Shown here: piece by piece, positions 34,734 through 47,800 of the stretch
Position numbering within the stretch: position 1 is the stretch's first letter
Layout of the letters: each line of letters opens with the position of its first letter
Assembly (NCBI GenBank): GCA_048268005.1
Contig: JBLWWJ010000004.1
Coordinates: 124,001-188,000 of the forward strand
Origin: Ancylomarina sp048268005
GTDB taxonomy: Bacteria > Bacteroidota > Bacteroidia > Bacteroidales > Marinifilaceae
DNA length: 64,000 nt
Direction: 5' to 3'
Position numbers and translations under genes: made by a program
The notes under the pieces: generated by a model
Seen by the model: the letters and a program-made list of their open reading frames with translations, nothing else
Databases searched by the model: none
Told to the model about the DNA's origin: nothing

Positions 34734-35216
34734 TTATTTTTTTCTGAAATCATTCATTCTCTCAACCTCAAGGCCTTTGTGTTTACCTATTACTTTTATG
34801 AAATCTAATATTTCCCGATTAAAACGGTAGGCAAGATTTCTTAGTTTAAATGGAATCAGCGTATCGTCATGTTTTGTGAAAAGAAAATAATTGGCTTTAT
34901 ATTCTATCGTTTTAATGTCATCCCAATATATTGTCTCTTCTTTGCTAAATACACCTTTTTTCATACTAATTTTATCTTCATCGATGAGAATAAATGCCTT
35001 TCCAAAAATTTTAGCAAGAGGTATTCCTCTACCTTCTAAAATAAGCAGAAATACACATAAGAATAAGGCCACAAGATAAATGAAATCAAATGTATCAAAC
35101 TCTTGTTCGATATAAAACTTAGAGCTAATCCATAAGGCGATAACCACAAGAGTTAAAATACCTACTATCGTTTTTGTAACAGATTTCTGAACCAATAAAT
35201 CTTTTTCAAATTTCAT
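34734..35216 (-). CDS. Two-helix membrane protein with a PH-like C-terminal domain
   Basis: A 160-residue protein of no named family that I can assign. Two membrane helices lie near residues 15-35 and 44-62. They are followed by a soluble part of alternating strands (KAFILIDEDKISMKKGVFSKEETIYWDDIKTIEYKANYF, split here as the core strands) that resembles bacterial PH-like domains. There is no signal peptide besides the first helix. It is monocistronic with a terminator. Such helix-PH proteins are common and uncharacterised in Bacteroidota. Confidence 0.65.
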   Translation of the reverse strand: MKFEKDLLVQKSVTKTIVGILTLVVIALWISSKFYIEQEFDTFDFIYLVALFLCVFLLILEGRGIPLAKIFGKAFILIDEDKISMKKGVFSKEETIYWDDIKTIEYKANYFLFTKHDDTLIPFKLRNLAYRFNREILDFIKVIGKHKGLEVERMNDFRKK

Positions 35217-35318
35217 ACTGCTTCTATTTTTGTATTTGAAGATAATTATAATTATTTGATTGTATATGGTTTTGTATAATAAGATCTTAAAGAGTAAAAA
35301 AATGTTGTTGCTTGCTTT

Positions 35319-36383
35319 CTATTGATAGTCCAATTTCCGCCAAAGATCCAGATATATCGGAAGATGATCGCTGAAACCTCCATGATATTTATAGCCGATA
35401 TAAGTTCTGAAAGGACGCATGCCATTGTATGACTTATCCGTTTCAAGTAGATAAGGAGGAGCAAAAAGATGCATGTTTTTAGGTTGAGTTTGCAAAATCC
35501 CATTTGCATTCATCAGAGAACCGGAAACTATAAATTGGTCTAGCATCCCCCAAACGCCTTGGTATTTGTGAGAAGCTATTGATTGGTTATTTTCCAGATA
35601 CGAGGCTAAATTATACAAATCATCATTTTTAAATTTTTCATTTGGAACACTAGCTTTTAACGTTTTAGAAAGGGATTTATTGTTGGGATAATCGTTGAAA
35701 TCACCCATGATGATAATCTTTGCTTTTGAAGATTGATCGAATATTGAATCGACCTTGCTCCGAACAAGTCTGGCAGCTGCTATTCGTTTATACTCAGATT
35801 CCAGCTGTCCGCCCCATCGTGATGGCCAATGATTGACAAATAAATGTAATGTGTCGTCGGTGTGCGTTACTCCTTTGACGTATAAAATTTCTCGAGTTGT
35901 AGAATGGTCAGAATCATCATAAAACAATTTTAGAAAGGAAGTGTCGAGAGGGAAGAAGCGATCAGCTTGGTAGAATAGTGCGACATCAATACCTCTATGA
36001 TCTGGTGATTCATTATGGATAATTTGATATTTGGCTTTTTTTAATGGTGTTGAATATAGAATTCCATTTAGTGTTCTCTTGTTTTCGATCTCACATAGTC
36101 CGACAATTTCGGGCAGCTCCCAACCACCAGAAGCCATTATAATTTTGGCAATTTTTGTACACTTGTCCTGATATTTCTTCCAAGTCCAATACTTTTGACC
36201 TTGAGGTAAGAATTCAGCATCATTTTTTAAGCTGTCATCTTTTGTGTCGAACAGGTTTTCAACATTGTAAAATAGAATCCGATAATCGGAGCGCAAGGCA
36301 TTAATTTCCTTTTCAGATTTTGATTGGGAAAAGGAGTTTAGTGTGAAAAGTAAAACCAATAAAAAACTAAATATATTTTTCAT
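35319..36383 (-). CDS. Secreted endonuclease/exonuclease/phosphatase-family protein
   Basis: A 354-residue member of the EEP (DNase I-like) superfamily with a signal peptide (MKNIFSFLLVLLFTLNSFSQ). Catalytic-type motifs in order are FYNVENLFD (about residues 38-46), EIVGLCEIEN (metal-binding Glu), VNHWPSR, GDFND and the terminal SDHLPI. The substrate could be DNA, phospholipid or a phosphoester; the motifs fit metal-dependent phosphodiesterase chemistry in general. It is co-oriented with and 21 bases after the beta-helix lipoprotein gene, so the two probably form one operon. Extracellular nutrient phosphate release is a plausible but unproven role. Confidence 0.85.
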   Translation of the reverse strand: MKNIFSFLLVLLFTLNSFSQSKSEKEINALRSDYRILFYNVENLFDTKDDSLKNDAEFLPQGQKYWTWKKYQDKCTKIAKIIMASGGWELPEIVGLCEIENKRTLNGILYSTPLKKAKYQIIHNESPDHRGIDVALFYQADRFFPLDTSFLKLFYDDSDHSTTREILYVKGVTHTDDTLHLFVNHWPSRWGGQLESEYKRIAAARLVRSKVDSIFDQSSKAKIIIMGDFNDYPNNKSLSKTLKASVPNEKFKNDDLYNLASYLENNQSIASHKYQGVWGMLDQFIVSGSLMNANGILQTQPKNMHLFAPPYLLETDKSYNGMRPFRTYIGYKYHGGFSDHLPIYLDLWRKLDYQ

Positions 36384-36404
36384 GGTAACTTTAATTAAGC
36401 CATT

Positions 36405-37763
36405 TTATTTGTTCACTTCATAATATTCAAAACTCCCAATATCCGGAGCTGAGTCAGAGAGTCGGTTATTACCATTGAAATCGATAGGGTAGAAGATTGC
36501 AATTTCTGTATTAGCCTTGTCAATAAGAGGTGAACTGTCACGTAAATTATAATTGTGTTCATTCTTATTAGCAAATTCAGGATCGGTGTTAAAAATGCAG
36601 TTTTCAAAAATGTTTGATAAGCTATTCTGTTTATCTTCGCTTAGCTTTATTAATGTGTTTTTAATTTCAACTGCTTCAATTTGATTAATTTCTATTTCGT
36701 TGGATTTAGTTCCCCAAATGATGCTATTATGAAGTTTTAATTCATTTTTATTATTTACTATATAGCTTAAAACAGGTTTGTTTCTTGATGAAAGCTGCCA
36801 GTAATTAATAAAGTTGCAATGGGCCAAATTAAAATTCCCATCACCTTCAAGTCGGATACATTCTTCTCCACAATTGTATACTATGACATCATGCATCTTT
36901 AGATTGAAATTGTGTGAAGAAATACCCGTTGTTGTGAAGTTAAGGAATTGAGAATATTCTATTTCTATACGATTGTTATTATTGTCTGATTGAGCCGTAA
37001 TGCCTTTTATAGCATTTTCCAGATGAAGGTGAGAAATGAAATTGTCTTTACTATCAGCGTAAAAATAAAGACCGTCCCATTGCCCTGGAACATTATCGTA
37101 TAATTCTTCCCGACGATGTGAGCCGAAAAATACGACATCTTCGAAACTACCATTGATATTCAAATTACCATGGATGTGTAATCCTGCATTTTTCTGAAAA
37201 TAAACCTTTGATCCAGCCTGAATTGTCAATGTCTGATTCTGATTTAGGTATAAATCTTCATCAATAAAATAAGGCCGGTTTTTTGTCCATACCTGTGATT
37301 GAAGTTCATTATTTTCAAATCGAATGATATCCTGAGCCCAGCTTTTAAGTAAGAAACGTTGAACTCTTGAATTGAATTTAAATTGTATATAATCTTCAAT
37401 TAAGCGGGGAGAATCCTGATCATTATCTTGTACACTGAGTTCTACAAAAATATAAAGACTATCTTTTGCTGGTATATAGACTTGTTTGACACTATTTCCA
37501 ACTACGCCATTAATATTTAATCGATATGCTTCATCATTTATAAGATCAATTTCATCAAGGTAAATGGCTTTCGAAGATCGGTTATAAACCTTAAGCTGTT
37601 TTGTTGTAGAAGGAAGTCCCGAGAAAATGGTGTCGAAAGTTAAACTATCTAATGAAAAACTCAATTGAAAATTAGGATCGTGATTATACGCTTCATTATC
37701 CTCACAGGCGGAAATGAGACATATAAGTGAAAGAATAATTAGTGAGAAAATTGATACCCTCAT
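36405..37763 (-). CDS. Beta-helix surface lipoprotein (choice-of-anchor-like)
   Basis: A 452-residue lipoprotein with a lipobox at LISAC (Cys20). The N-terminal domain includes DSLTFDTIFSGLPSTTKQLKVYN, a pattern seen often in Bacteroidota lipoproteins. A right-handed parallel beta-helix of short repeats follows (roughly residues 170-400), with many Asn/Asp turn residues and the DGLYFYADSKD, IRLEGDGNFNLAHC and LKLHNSIIWG coils. The tail DFNGNNRLSDSAPDIGSFEY is the common end of this lipoprotein type. It lies in a run with a secreted EEP phosphatase and the SprF-like gene, all on the minus strand. Its role is unknown. Confidence 0.83.
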   Translation of the reverse strand: MRVSIFSLIILSLICLISACEDNEAYNHDPNFQLSFSLDSLTFDTIFSGLPSTTKQLKVYNRSSKAIYLDEIDLINDEAYRLNINGVVGNSVKQVYIPAKDSLYIFVELSVQDNDQDSPRLIEDYIQFKFNSRVQRFLLKSWAQDIIRFENNELQSQVWTKNRPYFIDEDLYLNQNQTLTIQAGSKVYFQKNAGLHIHGNLNINGSFEDVVFFGSHRREELYDNVPGQWDGLYFYADSKDNFISHLHLENAIKGITAQSDNNNNRIEIEYSQFLNFTTTGISSHNFNLKMHDVIVYNCGEECIRLEGDGNFNLAHCNFINYWQLSSRNKPVLSYIVNNKNELKLHNSIIWGTKSNEIEINQIEAVEIKNTLIKLSEDKQNSLSNIFENCIFNTDPEFANKNEHNYNLRDSSPLIDKANTEIAIFYPIDFNGNNRLSDSAPDIGSFEYYEVNK

Positions 37764-37792
37764 TCATTAGTTGTTTAAACAGAAATAATATT

Positions 37793-38842
37793 CTAGAAGA
37801 ACATAAATTCTTTAGTTTTCTTTTGTCTGATTTTTCGACGCGTTTTGGCTGCTTCGTTTCTGTTTCGTCTCATTAAGTCACGAATCATTGTTTTGGGAAC
37901 ATCTAGATTTACACCAACAGTAACCTCATGAGTTCCATTACTATTGTTAGCAAGCAAGTTGTTTGAATAATAATCGTATGAGTATCCCAAATAATATTTC
38001 GCAAAATTAACACCTAGCATTCCAACAAGTTGATCGTTACTACGGTAAGATAATGCCATCCAAAAACTTCTGACATACAGTTTAGCCGTAAAGTCAATGT
38101 AATTTTGAGAGTCAATTGTTCTTCGAACGATAGCTGAGGGTTCTATGGCAACCTGATTGTTAATGTTGAATGTGTATCCTGCAGTGAAATAATAGTGCCT
38201 CAACATGATGTCGTTGTTGAAACCGGCATCACCCATTTTTACCGAAGATTCAAATAGATGAGCAATTGAAAATCCTACGAAATAATCGTTATTGTAGAGA
38301 TAAACGCCAAAATTTGCATCAGGAATATAAGACACGATATCACCACCTGTATAGAGCGGATCACCTACAGGAATATAATCACCATCGAATTTATATTGGT
38401 AGAAAACGCCACCTAAACCGAAGGATAAGCGGGTTCCTCTTTTTCCATAGTATTGGCGGTTGAACTCCAAATGGTAAGCATAGGATAATTCGATACCCGT
38501 ACGTGAAATAGCACCATATTTATCGTTAAAAACATAAGCACCCATTCCTAAACCTCTTTGCGTACTTCTGCGCGCAAGAGGGTTACCTACTGCATCACAA
38601 GTTGTGCATCTTTCTCCAAAATTTCGATGCATACTTATGGCTTGTGTTTCTGGTGCACCCTCGATACCTGCCCATTGTTTACGCATCGTTAATCGCACAG
38701 GGGTGTATATCCTAGTTCCAGCCATTGCTGGATTGAATAGAAATCCATTTTCAACATATTGACTATACAAAGGAAGTTGCTGCGCCTTTGCTGAAATATG
38801 TAATGCAAATATGAAGATTAGAGTTATAAAAAAATTTCTCAT
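37793..38842 (-). CDS. PorP/SprF-family type IX secretion outer-membrane protein
   Basis: A 349-residue outer-membrane beta-barrel-like protein with a signal peptide (ending near SAKAQ). The PorP/SprF core starts with QLPLYSQYVENGFLFNPAMAGT, a strong family signature. The barrel strands include YFVGFSIAHLFES, YYFTAGYTF and FWMALSYRSNDQLVGMLG. A basic tail (MRRNRNEAAKTRRKIRQKKTKEF) follows. SprF is needed for secretion of the SprB adhesin by the type IX system in gliding Bacteroidota. Here it directly follows (37 bases) a giant SprB-like cargo gene, the classical sprB-sprF arrangement. Confidence 0.92.
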   Translation of the reverse strand: MRNFFITLIFIFALHISAKAQQLPLYSQYVENGFLFNPAMAGTRIYTPVRLTMRKQWAGIEGAPETQAISMHRNFGERCTTCDAVGNPLARRSTQRGLGMGAYVFNDKYGAISRTGIELSYAYHLEFNRQYYGKRGTRLSFGLGGVFYQYKFDGDYIPVGDPLYTGGDIVSYIPDANFGVYLYNNDYFVGFSIAHLFESSVKMGDAGFNNDIMLRHYYFTAGYTFNINNQVAIEPSAIVRRTIDSQNYIDFTAKLYVRSFWMALSYRSNDQLVGMLGVNFAKYYLGYSYDYYSNNLLANNSNGTHEVTVGVNLDVPKTMIRDLMRRNRNEAAKTRRKIRQKKTKEFMFF

Positions 38843-38879
38843 ATAATGTGTTAGAGGCCTGTGTGTCGATTAGTTTGAT

Positions 38880-41800
38880 TTAACGTGCTATGGTTACTGT
38901 GCCTGTTAAAGGTTTTGAATCATCAGCTTCTATGGCATAATAATAGGAACCAATAGGTAAATGTGAATTATTGTTTTTACCTGTCCAGGGATTTCCCTTG
39001 TATTCATTTCCGGTCCCTGTAAATTGATAAACACTTGCTCCTAGTCGATCATAAATGACAATTGTAAGTCTTTGAATATATTCAATTCTCAATATATCCC
39101 AATAATCATTATAACCATCTTGGTTAGGAGTAAACGCCTTAGGTATCTCTATTATTCTATCATATAAATATTCTAAATTAATAATTGTATCTGTTGCACA
39201 TGAATTAACATCGCTAAGTGTTAATTTGTACTTCCCTCTATCAAGATCAGTAATTTCTAAATCGGTTTCATTAAGAAGAGACCACATCTCTGAGCCCGTT
39301 TCTATTTCCCAAGTGGCCTTATAATCAGGTATCCCCCCAAATGCTTTTGAGAATATTGCTCCATCAGATGCACCCTCAACAGTTGGTCTGTTAACTTCAA
39401 CTCTTAATAATAGTTCTTCTGGCTCCTCAATAACAACACTAGCTGTATCCTGACAATCATTTTTGTCTGTTACGATTAATTCATATTTCTTAGGACGTAA
39501 ATCACTAATATCCTGCGTTGTTTCACCATTTGACCAGTTAAATCGATATGGGGCAGTTCCACCGCTAACCGCAGTATATGCTTCGCCATCATTCTGACCA
39601 TAACAAACCACATCGTTAAAGATATTAATTTCTGCGATAAGTGTGTCAGGTTGAGTTAAATTGACTGTGTTTGTGAATTCACAATCTTCATTGTCAATGA
39701 CAGTATAGGTATAAGTACCAAACTTTAGATTGTAAATATTCTGGGTTACCGCACCAGTGTTCCAACTTACCGTGTATGGTGTGGCACCTGAGATGATTTC
39801 CAATTTAACCTCACCATTTTTATCACCATAACATAAAGGCTCTTTTATGGTATGACTTCCAGCAAAAAGTTCTGGTTCTTCTATTTCAAAAGAATATTCT
39901 ACAGAAGTACAAGCTCTAGAATCGGTTACTGTTACACCATATGTTCCAGGACTTAAATCGCCTTGATCTTCTTTATCTATACGACCAGGATCTATTCCAG
40001 TCCATACATATGTATAATTAGGAGTACCGCCTTTGGGATAAATATTGATATATCCATCCGTCAAACCATAACAGGAGATGTGGTCTATACCATATTCAAC
40101 CTCTACAGGATCGGGTTCATTAACATCTTGATAGAATTCGATAACTTCACCTGTTACATTATCAGTAACAGATAGGGTGTAGTAACCCGCTTTTAGATTC
40201 TCAATTTTAAGCGGTGCATCTTCATTTTTATAATGATTATCAGCTTCCCATGATAGGGTGAAATCACCACTTCCATCTTCTATAAGTACCTCGATTGAAC
40301 CTTCAGTTCCTCCATGACAAATTGGTGTTGTTTTTGAAACAAGAGAAACAACCATTTTTTCAAGTTCATATATTCTGGTTTCAGTAATAGCTCTACAACC
40401 ATTGGCATCAAGTACCTCAATAATATAAACGCCTTGTTCCAGTATATCTACAAAGAATGTCCCCGTTGTATTATTAAAATCTTTTTTAGAATATTCATTT
40501 GGTCCAGATATAAAGATGGTGTAGGGTAGAGTCCCCCCACTTGCTGTTGCCGTAATTGTTCCATCACGTAAACCAATATCAGTTATATCAGTATGTGTTT
40601 GACTAACAGCAACAGCATCAGGTTCGTTTATCGTTACAGAATTGGAAACAATGCAACCTCTTGCATCAGTTATTTGATAGTCGTAATTTCCTTTTGCTAA
40701 ATCGTAAATCTTATCTGAGTGAGAGTAAAAGCCTCTGTCGCCTTCCCATAAAATTGAATAGGGTTGGGTTCCTCCTGTAATATCTAGTGCAATGCTACCA
40801 TTCGGTTCGTTAAAACATGCAACATCAGTTAAGTTAGAAGTTGCAAGCAATGGTGTTGGCTCAAGAATAATAGTTTGATCAGTAGCGGTTTGACCTGCTG
40901 ATTGAACGGTTAAGTTATACGTTCCTGCAACTAAAGCAGAAATTGATTTTGTATTAGCTGTAAAACCAGAAGGACCAGTCCATGAGTAAGTGTATGTACC
41001 ATTACCTCCAATAGCCGTAGCATTGAGCGCACCATCATTATAAGCAGTACAAGAGATGTTTTCCTGATCAATTATTTGTGTAACCAGTAGATCGCCTTCT
41101 GGTACCATAATGTCTTTTGTGATACTCCCGCAAGAACTTTCGTCAGTAATTGTAACGGTGTAAAGTCCACCAACTAAGTTTTCGAATAGGGCTTCATCTT
41201 CATCGAAAAATGTTGGACTAAATCGGGAATAGCCATTGGGTCCAGTTACCTTATAAGTGTAAGGAATGGCACCGCCTAAAATTTCTAAGCGGAAGCTACC
41301 ATCATTGGCACCAGCTACACTGACCTCTTCTTCTACAACGAGTCCTAGTTGTAGAGGAGGACTTTTTAAAAGGCTAACGGTTCCTTCATAAGTACATTCT
41401 TTCTTATCCTTAAGAAGAAGGGTGTATTCGCCGAAGTCCAGGCCTGTGTTGTTTTTAGTATATGATCTGAAATCGTTTGGACCAGACCAAGCGAAACTAA
41501 AATCGTTATTTCCACCATAAGGAACAATCGTAATAATTCCATCCTTTAAGTTATTACAAGTAGGAGGGATATTATCAGAGATTACAAATCCCAATTCAAT
41601 CGGCTCCTTAATAATGATATCCTGCAGTTTAATACAGGCATTTTTATCGGTCACTTGTAATGTATAGGTGTTGGCTGTTAAACCTGTAAATTGTCCCGTT
41701 GTATTTGTTGTTGTGTTTATCGTATATTCGTAAGGGGCAGTTCCTTTATCTGCCAAAACAAATAGTTCTCCTGTAGCTTCACCAAAACAATTCGCATCGC

Positions 41801-44800
41801 TCACTGTAAGGTCATCTAGGACGATGGCTTCTGGTTCTACAAGTTCATATATTTCAGTGTAAACACAATTATTGGCATCCGTAATTTCAATGGTGTAATT
41901 TGCACCTTCAACATCTACAAGAGCAGGGGTACTAGAGCTATATCCTTTGTCTGAAGTCCAGTTGTATGTATAAGGTATAACGCCACCACTAACCTGTGGA
42001 TCGATACTCCCATTTTTATCACCCGAGCATAATATACCTGAGGAGGCAAAATCGAATGTAATTTCTTCAGGAGAAAAAAGTTCAACACTTTCTTCATCCG
42101 TTTTACAATCATTACCGTCTTGAACGTGAACCAAATATTCATCTGCTGATAGGCCTGTAATATTAGCTGATTCAATATTACCATCCAGGTAGTAAGTTAA
42201 AGATCCCGTTCCACCAGAAGCGTCTATATTAATCTCCCCATCAGTAATATTGAAACATTTTAAGTCCTTTTTAGTAATGTCATTAATGAACATTTCATAG
42301 GCATTAAAGACATCAACAGAGCTTGTTTGATCACAACCTTTATCATCTTTCACTTGCACGAAATACTTACCTGGAGCAAGGCCAGAAGCAAAACTTTCAC
42401 CTGTCAGATGCTTTGTTGAAGAAGGAATGTCATTATCATCTGCGTCTGTCCAAAAGAAGGAGTAAGGCGCATTTCCATTTTGAGCAACAGCCTTAACAAA
42501 TCCATCTTCATTGCCATAACATTGTACATTAGTCGTTGTGAATTCAATAACGATATTTGAGGTTATATTCATGACAACTTCAATCGTTGAAAAAAGTATA
42601 CAATCGTCACCGCTGGGAGGATTATAGTTTATTTCTACTCTATATAGACCAGATTCATTTATGAGAACAGTAGCCGATGTTTCACCAGGTAAATTATTAA
42701 AATCAGCATCAGTTGGACGTTTCAATGCCCATTGAAATGTTGTTCTGTCGTTAATAGGGAAATGGGTGACATGATCGAGAGTTGCTGTATTACTACACCA
42801 CTCTTCTCGAGTTGGTAGTGTCTCATGAAATGAAGGAGGATCTTCTCCATCGTCATTTACTGGTGTTTCAACCCATCCATCGTTTCCTCCCTCATCATTA
42901 TATTTTCCAATGATTCTATGATCATTACTATCTGTCATACTGATGTTTTTTAAAGAGGCATGATAAATGATCTGCGGTATGGTCGAATTAATGAAAGCTT
43001 TCTGACCATCGTCACTCGATTTTAGGTAAACAAAGGAACAGTTTACACCTTCCATAGTTAATTCATTGGTCAGGTTAATTGTTCTTCCAGCTTGTATGGT
43101 GTTTTCCCCATAACCTAATGTGAATTCAAGGTTTGAAATGGTCTGATCACCGAATATTTGTCCCTGCTGGCGGAAGATTATGGTTTTAAATTCACCTTTA
43201 CCGGTTTCAAAACCATTTCCATTAATATTAATCTCACCGTAAGCATCAAAAATAGCATCGCCGAACTTGATATCCACAGGGCTTTCGCAATAGATTCCAC
43301 CCTTTTTAGGAAAGTATAATTCTGAGTTTACTGCTGTAAATTCCATTGGAGATCCTAACAGAATCATTTTCCAAGACTGGAATTTTTCTGCATTCACCGT
43401 TACTATAGAACCCGAAATGTCAAGTTTTCTATTGGCAAGCGGTGATCCATTTAATGAAGAGAAACTTGAAATGGACATTTTATTTCCCTTCGTATCAAGA
43501 GAACCATTATCTAAAAATAAATCTCCTGTTGTCGTTAAGTCATTTTGTAAAATCCAGGATTGATCATCTCCATCGAAGTAAATATCACCATCTAAGGCTT
43601 TCCCTGCAAAATCAATAGGTTTGTCTGGGGTTAATCCATCACCTTTAAATTTTAGATCACCTGACATTTCTAAAGTCATGTTTTCACTAAAATCTAGAAA
43701 ACCATGTATATCCATTTGATTTTGGACTTGAAATATGGATGAAGGATCCACATCATCTGTCCATGTCATATTGTGACATCTCGCGTCGGAATTGACTAGA
43801 ACTGTTTTGCTCCCCAAGAATGAATTAGAATCGAAAAAGACATTATCTAATGCTGTAGGAATACAACCTTCTGATGTTCCACCAGAAGTTTTACTCCAGT
43901 TCAGGTAATTAGACCATTCGTCGTTTAAGCCATTTCCAACCCAGTATAGATCAACTGCTGTAATTGCGTTGACTGTCCAATTTGAATTTGTAGGAGTAGG
44001 TGTATTACTGGCAAGATAGGTAACGGCAGAACCTACACCGTTAATATCAGTAAGTAAAACAAAATCGGCATTTACGCTTGTAGTGACTTCAAGATTGGCT
44101 TGGTCTCCACTTTTACTTGCTCGGATATCTATTGGGAAGTTACAAGACCCAATAGCTGTGAACTCTTCAATTGGGAATGTGATATTAGACTCAAATATAA
44201 AGGTGTTGGGTTTTGTCCCCTTATTAAGCATTAGTTTCCCAAGGACTAGAGTACCAAATAACTTGCCACCTTCTTCAAAGGTTAAATTATTAACTCGAGT
44301 TTTAACAAGATTTGAGGTTAAACTACCTCCATCGGTAAACAAGAATGAATTAAAAGTATAATCTCCAAAGAAGCTACCTCCAATATAAAAATCTTTGTTG
44401 CTATGGATAGTAATTTGACTATTATCTGCTTTTAATGTAAAAGTTTCAGATGCAGTTTCGTCTGCTGTAAATATATATCCAGCTCGACCATTTTCGAAAC
44501 CATGAATTGTAAAAACTGAATTAGTAATGTCTAATCCTCTTTTTTTACCAAAATTAGTATTTGAGGCCTCGAAATAGTTACAGGAGATATCGAAACCTGC
44601 AGAAATAAAATCGCCATTGTCTAAGAAAAGATTGCCATCAACATTCAAATTGTTGGCAAGACTCCATTCTCCATCAATACCATCAAAGGTTACATTATTA
44701 GGGAATTCAAAAGTATGAAGTTCGAGGGTGTTACCTTTTTCGGTTGAACGGAAATAAAAATCAACATCAGGTAAATCAATTGTTAGCGTATTGTTTAAAA

Positions 44801-47800
44801 ATAAAGAACCATAGATGTATGCACTTGATATCTCGACAGCACCCATCTCTAATATTGGATTGTTGCCTTCAGAACCCCTCCAGTCCATTGTTCTACATCG
44901 AATATCCCCACTTCCTGTGGTCACAATTTGATTCGTATTCCCGATAAATGAATTAATATCAAAATGAACATTGTCAAGTGCTGTTGGGACACATGCTCCA
45001 GGAGATCCACCTGTACTTGTAGCCCAATGGTTTGGATCATCCCAGTTTCCTGGTCCGTCCACCCAAAATAAATCTCTACTGGTAGGAACTGTGGGAAAAT
45101 CCCATCCGGTATTATTTCCAAGATCAATAGAATTATTGGCCGTAAATGTTCCAGCTGGTGTTGCAAAAACATCTATTAAATTTACTTGAGTTACATTTAT
45201 TGGATCACCATTTTTACTATTAAAAGTTGTTTCTGAACCGGCTGATAAACTTGAAATATCGATGGTTCCTTCACAGGCACCAATAGCGGTTAGATCTCCA
45301 ATGTTAAAGGTTTGTGCATCAGTGAATTTATAGGTTTTCCCCTGATTTAGAATTAAATTCTCCACATCGAAACCTTCGTAAAGAAAGTTAGCATTCGATT
45401 TAATATCAATTTGGTTGAAATAAACATCTTTCCCACGAATAGAAAAGAGTGCTGTCCCGGTTTCCTTATCAAAGGTAATGTTGTGAAAGTCGACAGCTTC
45501 AATTCCATTGGTAACTTCAACTTTCCCATTTTCACCGACAATAATTTCAGATGTCCCAGCATCAAAAGTTAGATTTTCAGGTGTAAGAAAAATACCATTT
45601 AGATTAAGAACAGAGGCATCAAGTTGCAATGCTCTGACATCACTATAGTTTGAGTAAAACTCATCACAGCTTATTTCGAAACTATTGGTGTTAAGTGTAC
45701 CTCGTTCCAGTTTGATATCGCCTGATGTCTCAAAATCACCATCTATATTCCAAATGCCCACTAACCATGAACCATCTTCTTGGATTTTTCCCTCAAAAAT
45801 GGCATCGTTTGATAATATAACAGCATCAAGTTTAAGCGTAACCGTATTTTCGGATTTGAAATAGATATCACCAGTATGTGTGAATGAAGCAGCTGGAAGA
45901 GATGTAAAATCAAGATTACCGTAAATGCAAAGATCACTACTACCATTGAAGAATAGATTGTTGGCATTTGACCAGGTCATATTATTACATTCAGGTAGAC
46001 GAGTTCCGTCAATAGTAATTGTTCTGCTTCCGGTTGGGCCAATATTCCCCTCATCAAAGAATACGTTATCAATACGAGTCGGTATACAGCCTAGATCCCA
46101 GTTGTTGGGGTTAAACCAATCAGAATCATCAGTTCCAATCCAAACAAAATCTTGAGATAGAGTCTTTTCTACGATATTCCAACCATTATAGTTTTGAATA
46201 CCAAAGGAGCTTTGAGCATCTAGTCCACCAGAAAGGGTAATACCTCCGATAACCTCTACGTCAGTAATTTGAACATAAAGTATCTTGTCTGAATTAACGT
46301 CAGATCTGATGTGGGAGATACCACCATTACCTGTTAAATAAATAAAATCAGCACACGTTCCTTCGGCGATAAAGCCATTGGCAGTTGTTACCTTTTGTTC
46401 GCTACCAGCTTCGAAGAGATAGGTTTTTCCTGCTGACAATTCTAAAATATCATAATTGTGATCTCCTGAAATATTTGCACCTGCAAAAAAGTGTACTTCA
46501 TTAAAGCTTACAATATCACCTTCATTAGTTAGGTTTGCCTTCTCTCTATTGTCTATGAAATGAACTTTGTTGTAAGTTACAGAACCACTCAGGTTATTGT
46601 AGAAACCGGCTGTTTGTTCTATTAATTCTATGGTGTAAGCACTTTCTGGAATATTAAAAGAATTTCCTTGAGCCTCCCAGGTTTTAAGATAATTACCGTT
46701 TAGCCTAAGAGTTGATGTACCTAGGTTCAGTATTCTAAGTTCATCACCTGTAGATACAAAACGATTTAAAGTTAAATTATTACTGTTTGTTGTGATTTGG
46801 CCAAATTCAAAATGTAAAGTGTTGTCAGGAATCTGAAGAGTTGTGGCCAATTGCCATGAACCTCCTCCTGAAAAGTAAACATCAGCTTTGAAAGGGTTAT
46901 TAATAGATATCGTACCATTGCCTTCAAAATGTGTGGTGCCCAGTAAATCCCATGTTGCACTTCCGGCATTTAAAGAACCGAATATGCTAAGTTTTGATGA
47001 ACCGGATAGGGTGACATCATCGGATAAAATTAAGCTTTTACATTCAGCATCTGTATCTATTTCAACATTAAAAACGCCGCTAATCGTAGCATTATCAATT
47101 CTTGATGGCACACAACCCAAATTCCAGTTTGTTGGTGTACTCCACTTATTATCGGTTACTCCAGTCCAGCTGTAGTTTTGGGGTGCAGGATCAATAATGG
47201 TCCAACCTGTAAGACCTCCTAAACGGAATGAGTTTGGAGCAATGAAGGGTGCTGCTGTACCCGAAGCCACCATGTTTTGAATCTTTAGGAAATCTAATGA
47301 GATTGCATTTGCAATTAGGTTCCCATTGCCACCAAGGCCAGAAATATTAATGTGCTGACTACATGTTCCAATTGCTGTCCATGTGTCGAGTATCGTTTGA
47401 TCGGAACCACTATGAATGGCATAGTCATTCCCTTTTGTGAAGATTAAGTTTTGGAATCGATTGGGTCCCTCTAAACTACCTCCAGCTAAAAATTGAACAT
47501 CATTGAAGTTAACAGATAAGGTTTCGTTTATAATACTAGCCCCATTTTCTTGAAATTCGACATTATACAAACTTATGGGGGAACTTCCGGATATGGCTAT
47601 ACTCGCACCTGTACCACCGGCAATTATTTTAGAACTTCCTGAATTTAAATTCAGATTGTCGGCATTAATCATTAGGACAGAAGCTCCTGATCCTGTTAGA
47701 TTGATCGTTGAGTTATTTAATGTCCAAGTTCGGGAAATAGGATTATCTGCAATAATTTGAGCACATGTAACCTCAGCTTCAAAGCTTAAATTTCCCTGTT

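Noticed and set aside
35252..35509. Reverse-strand reading after the endonuclease-like gene
   Set aside because: It lies mostly inside the secreted endonuclease/phosphatase gene in another frame, with no domain content.
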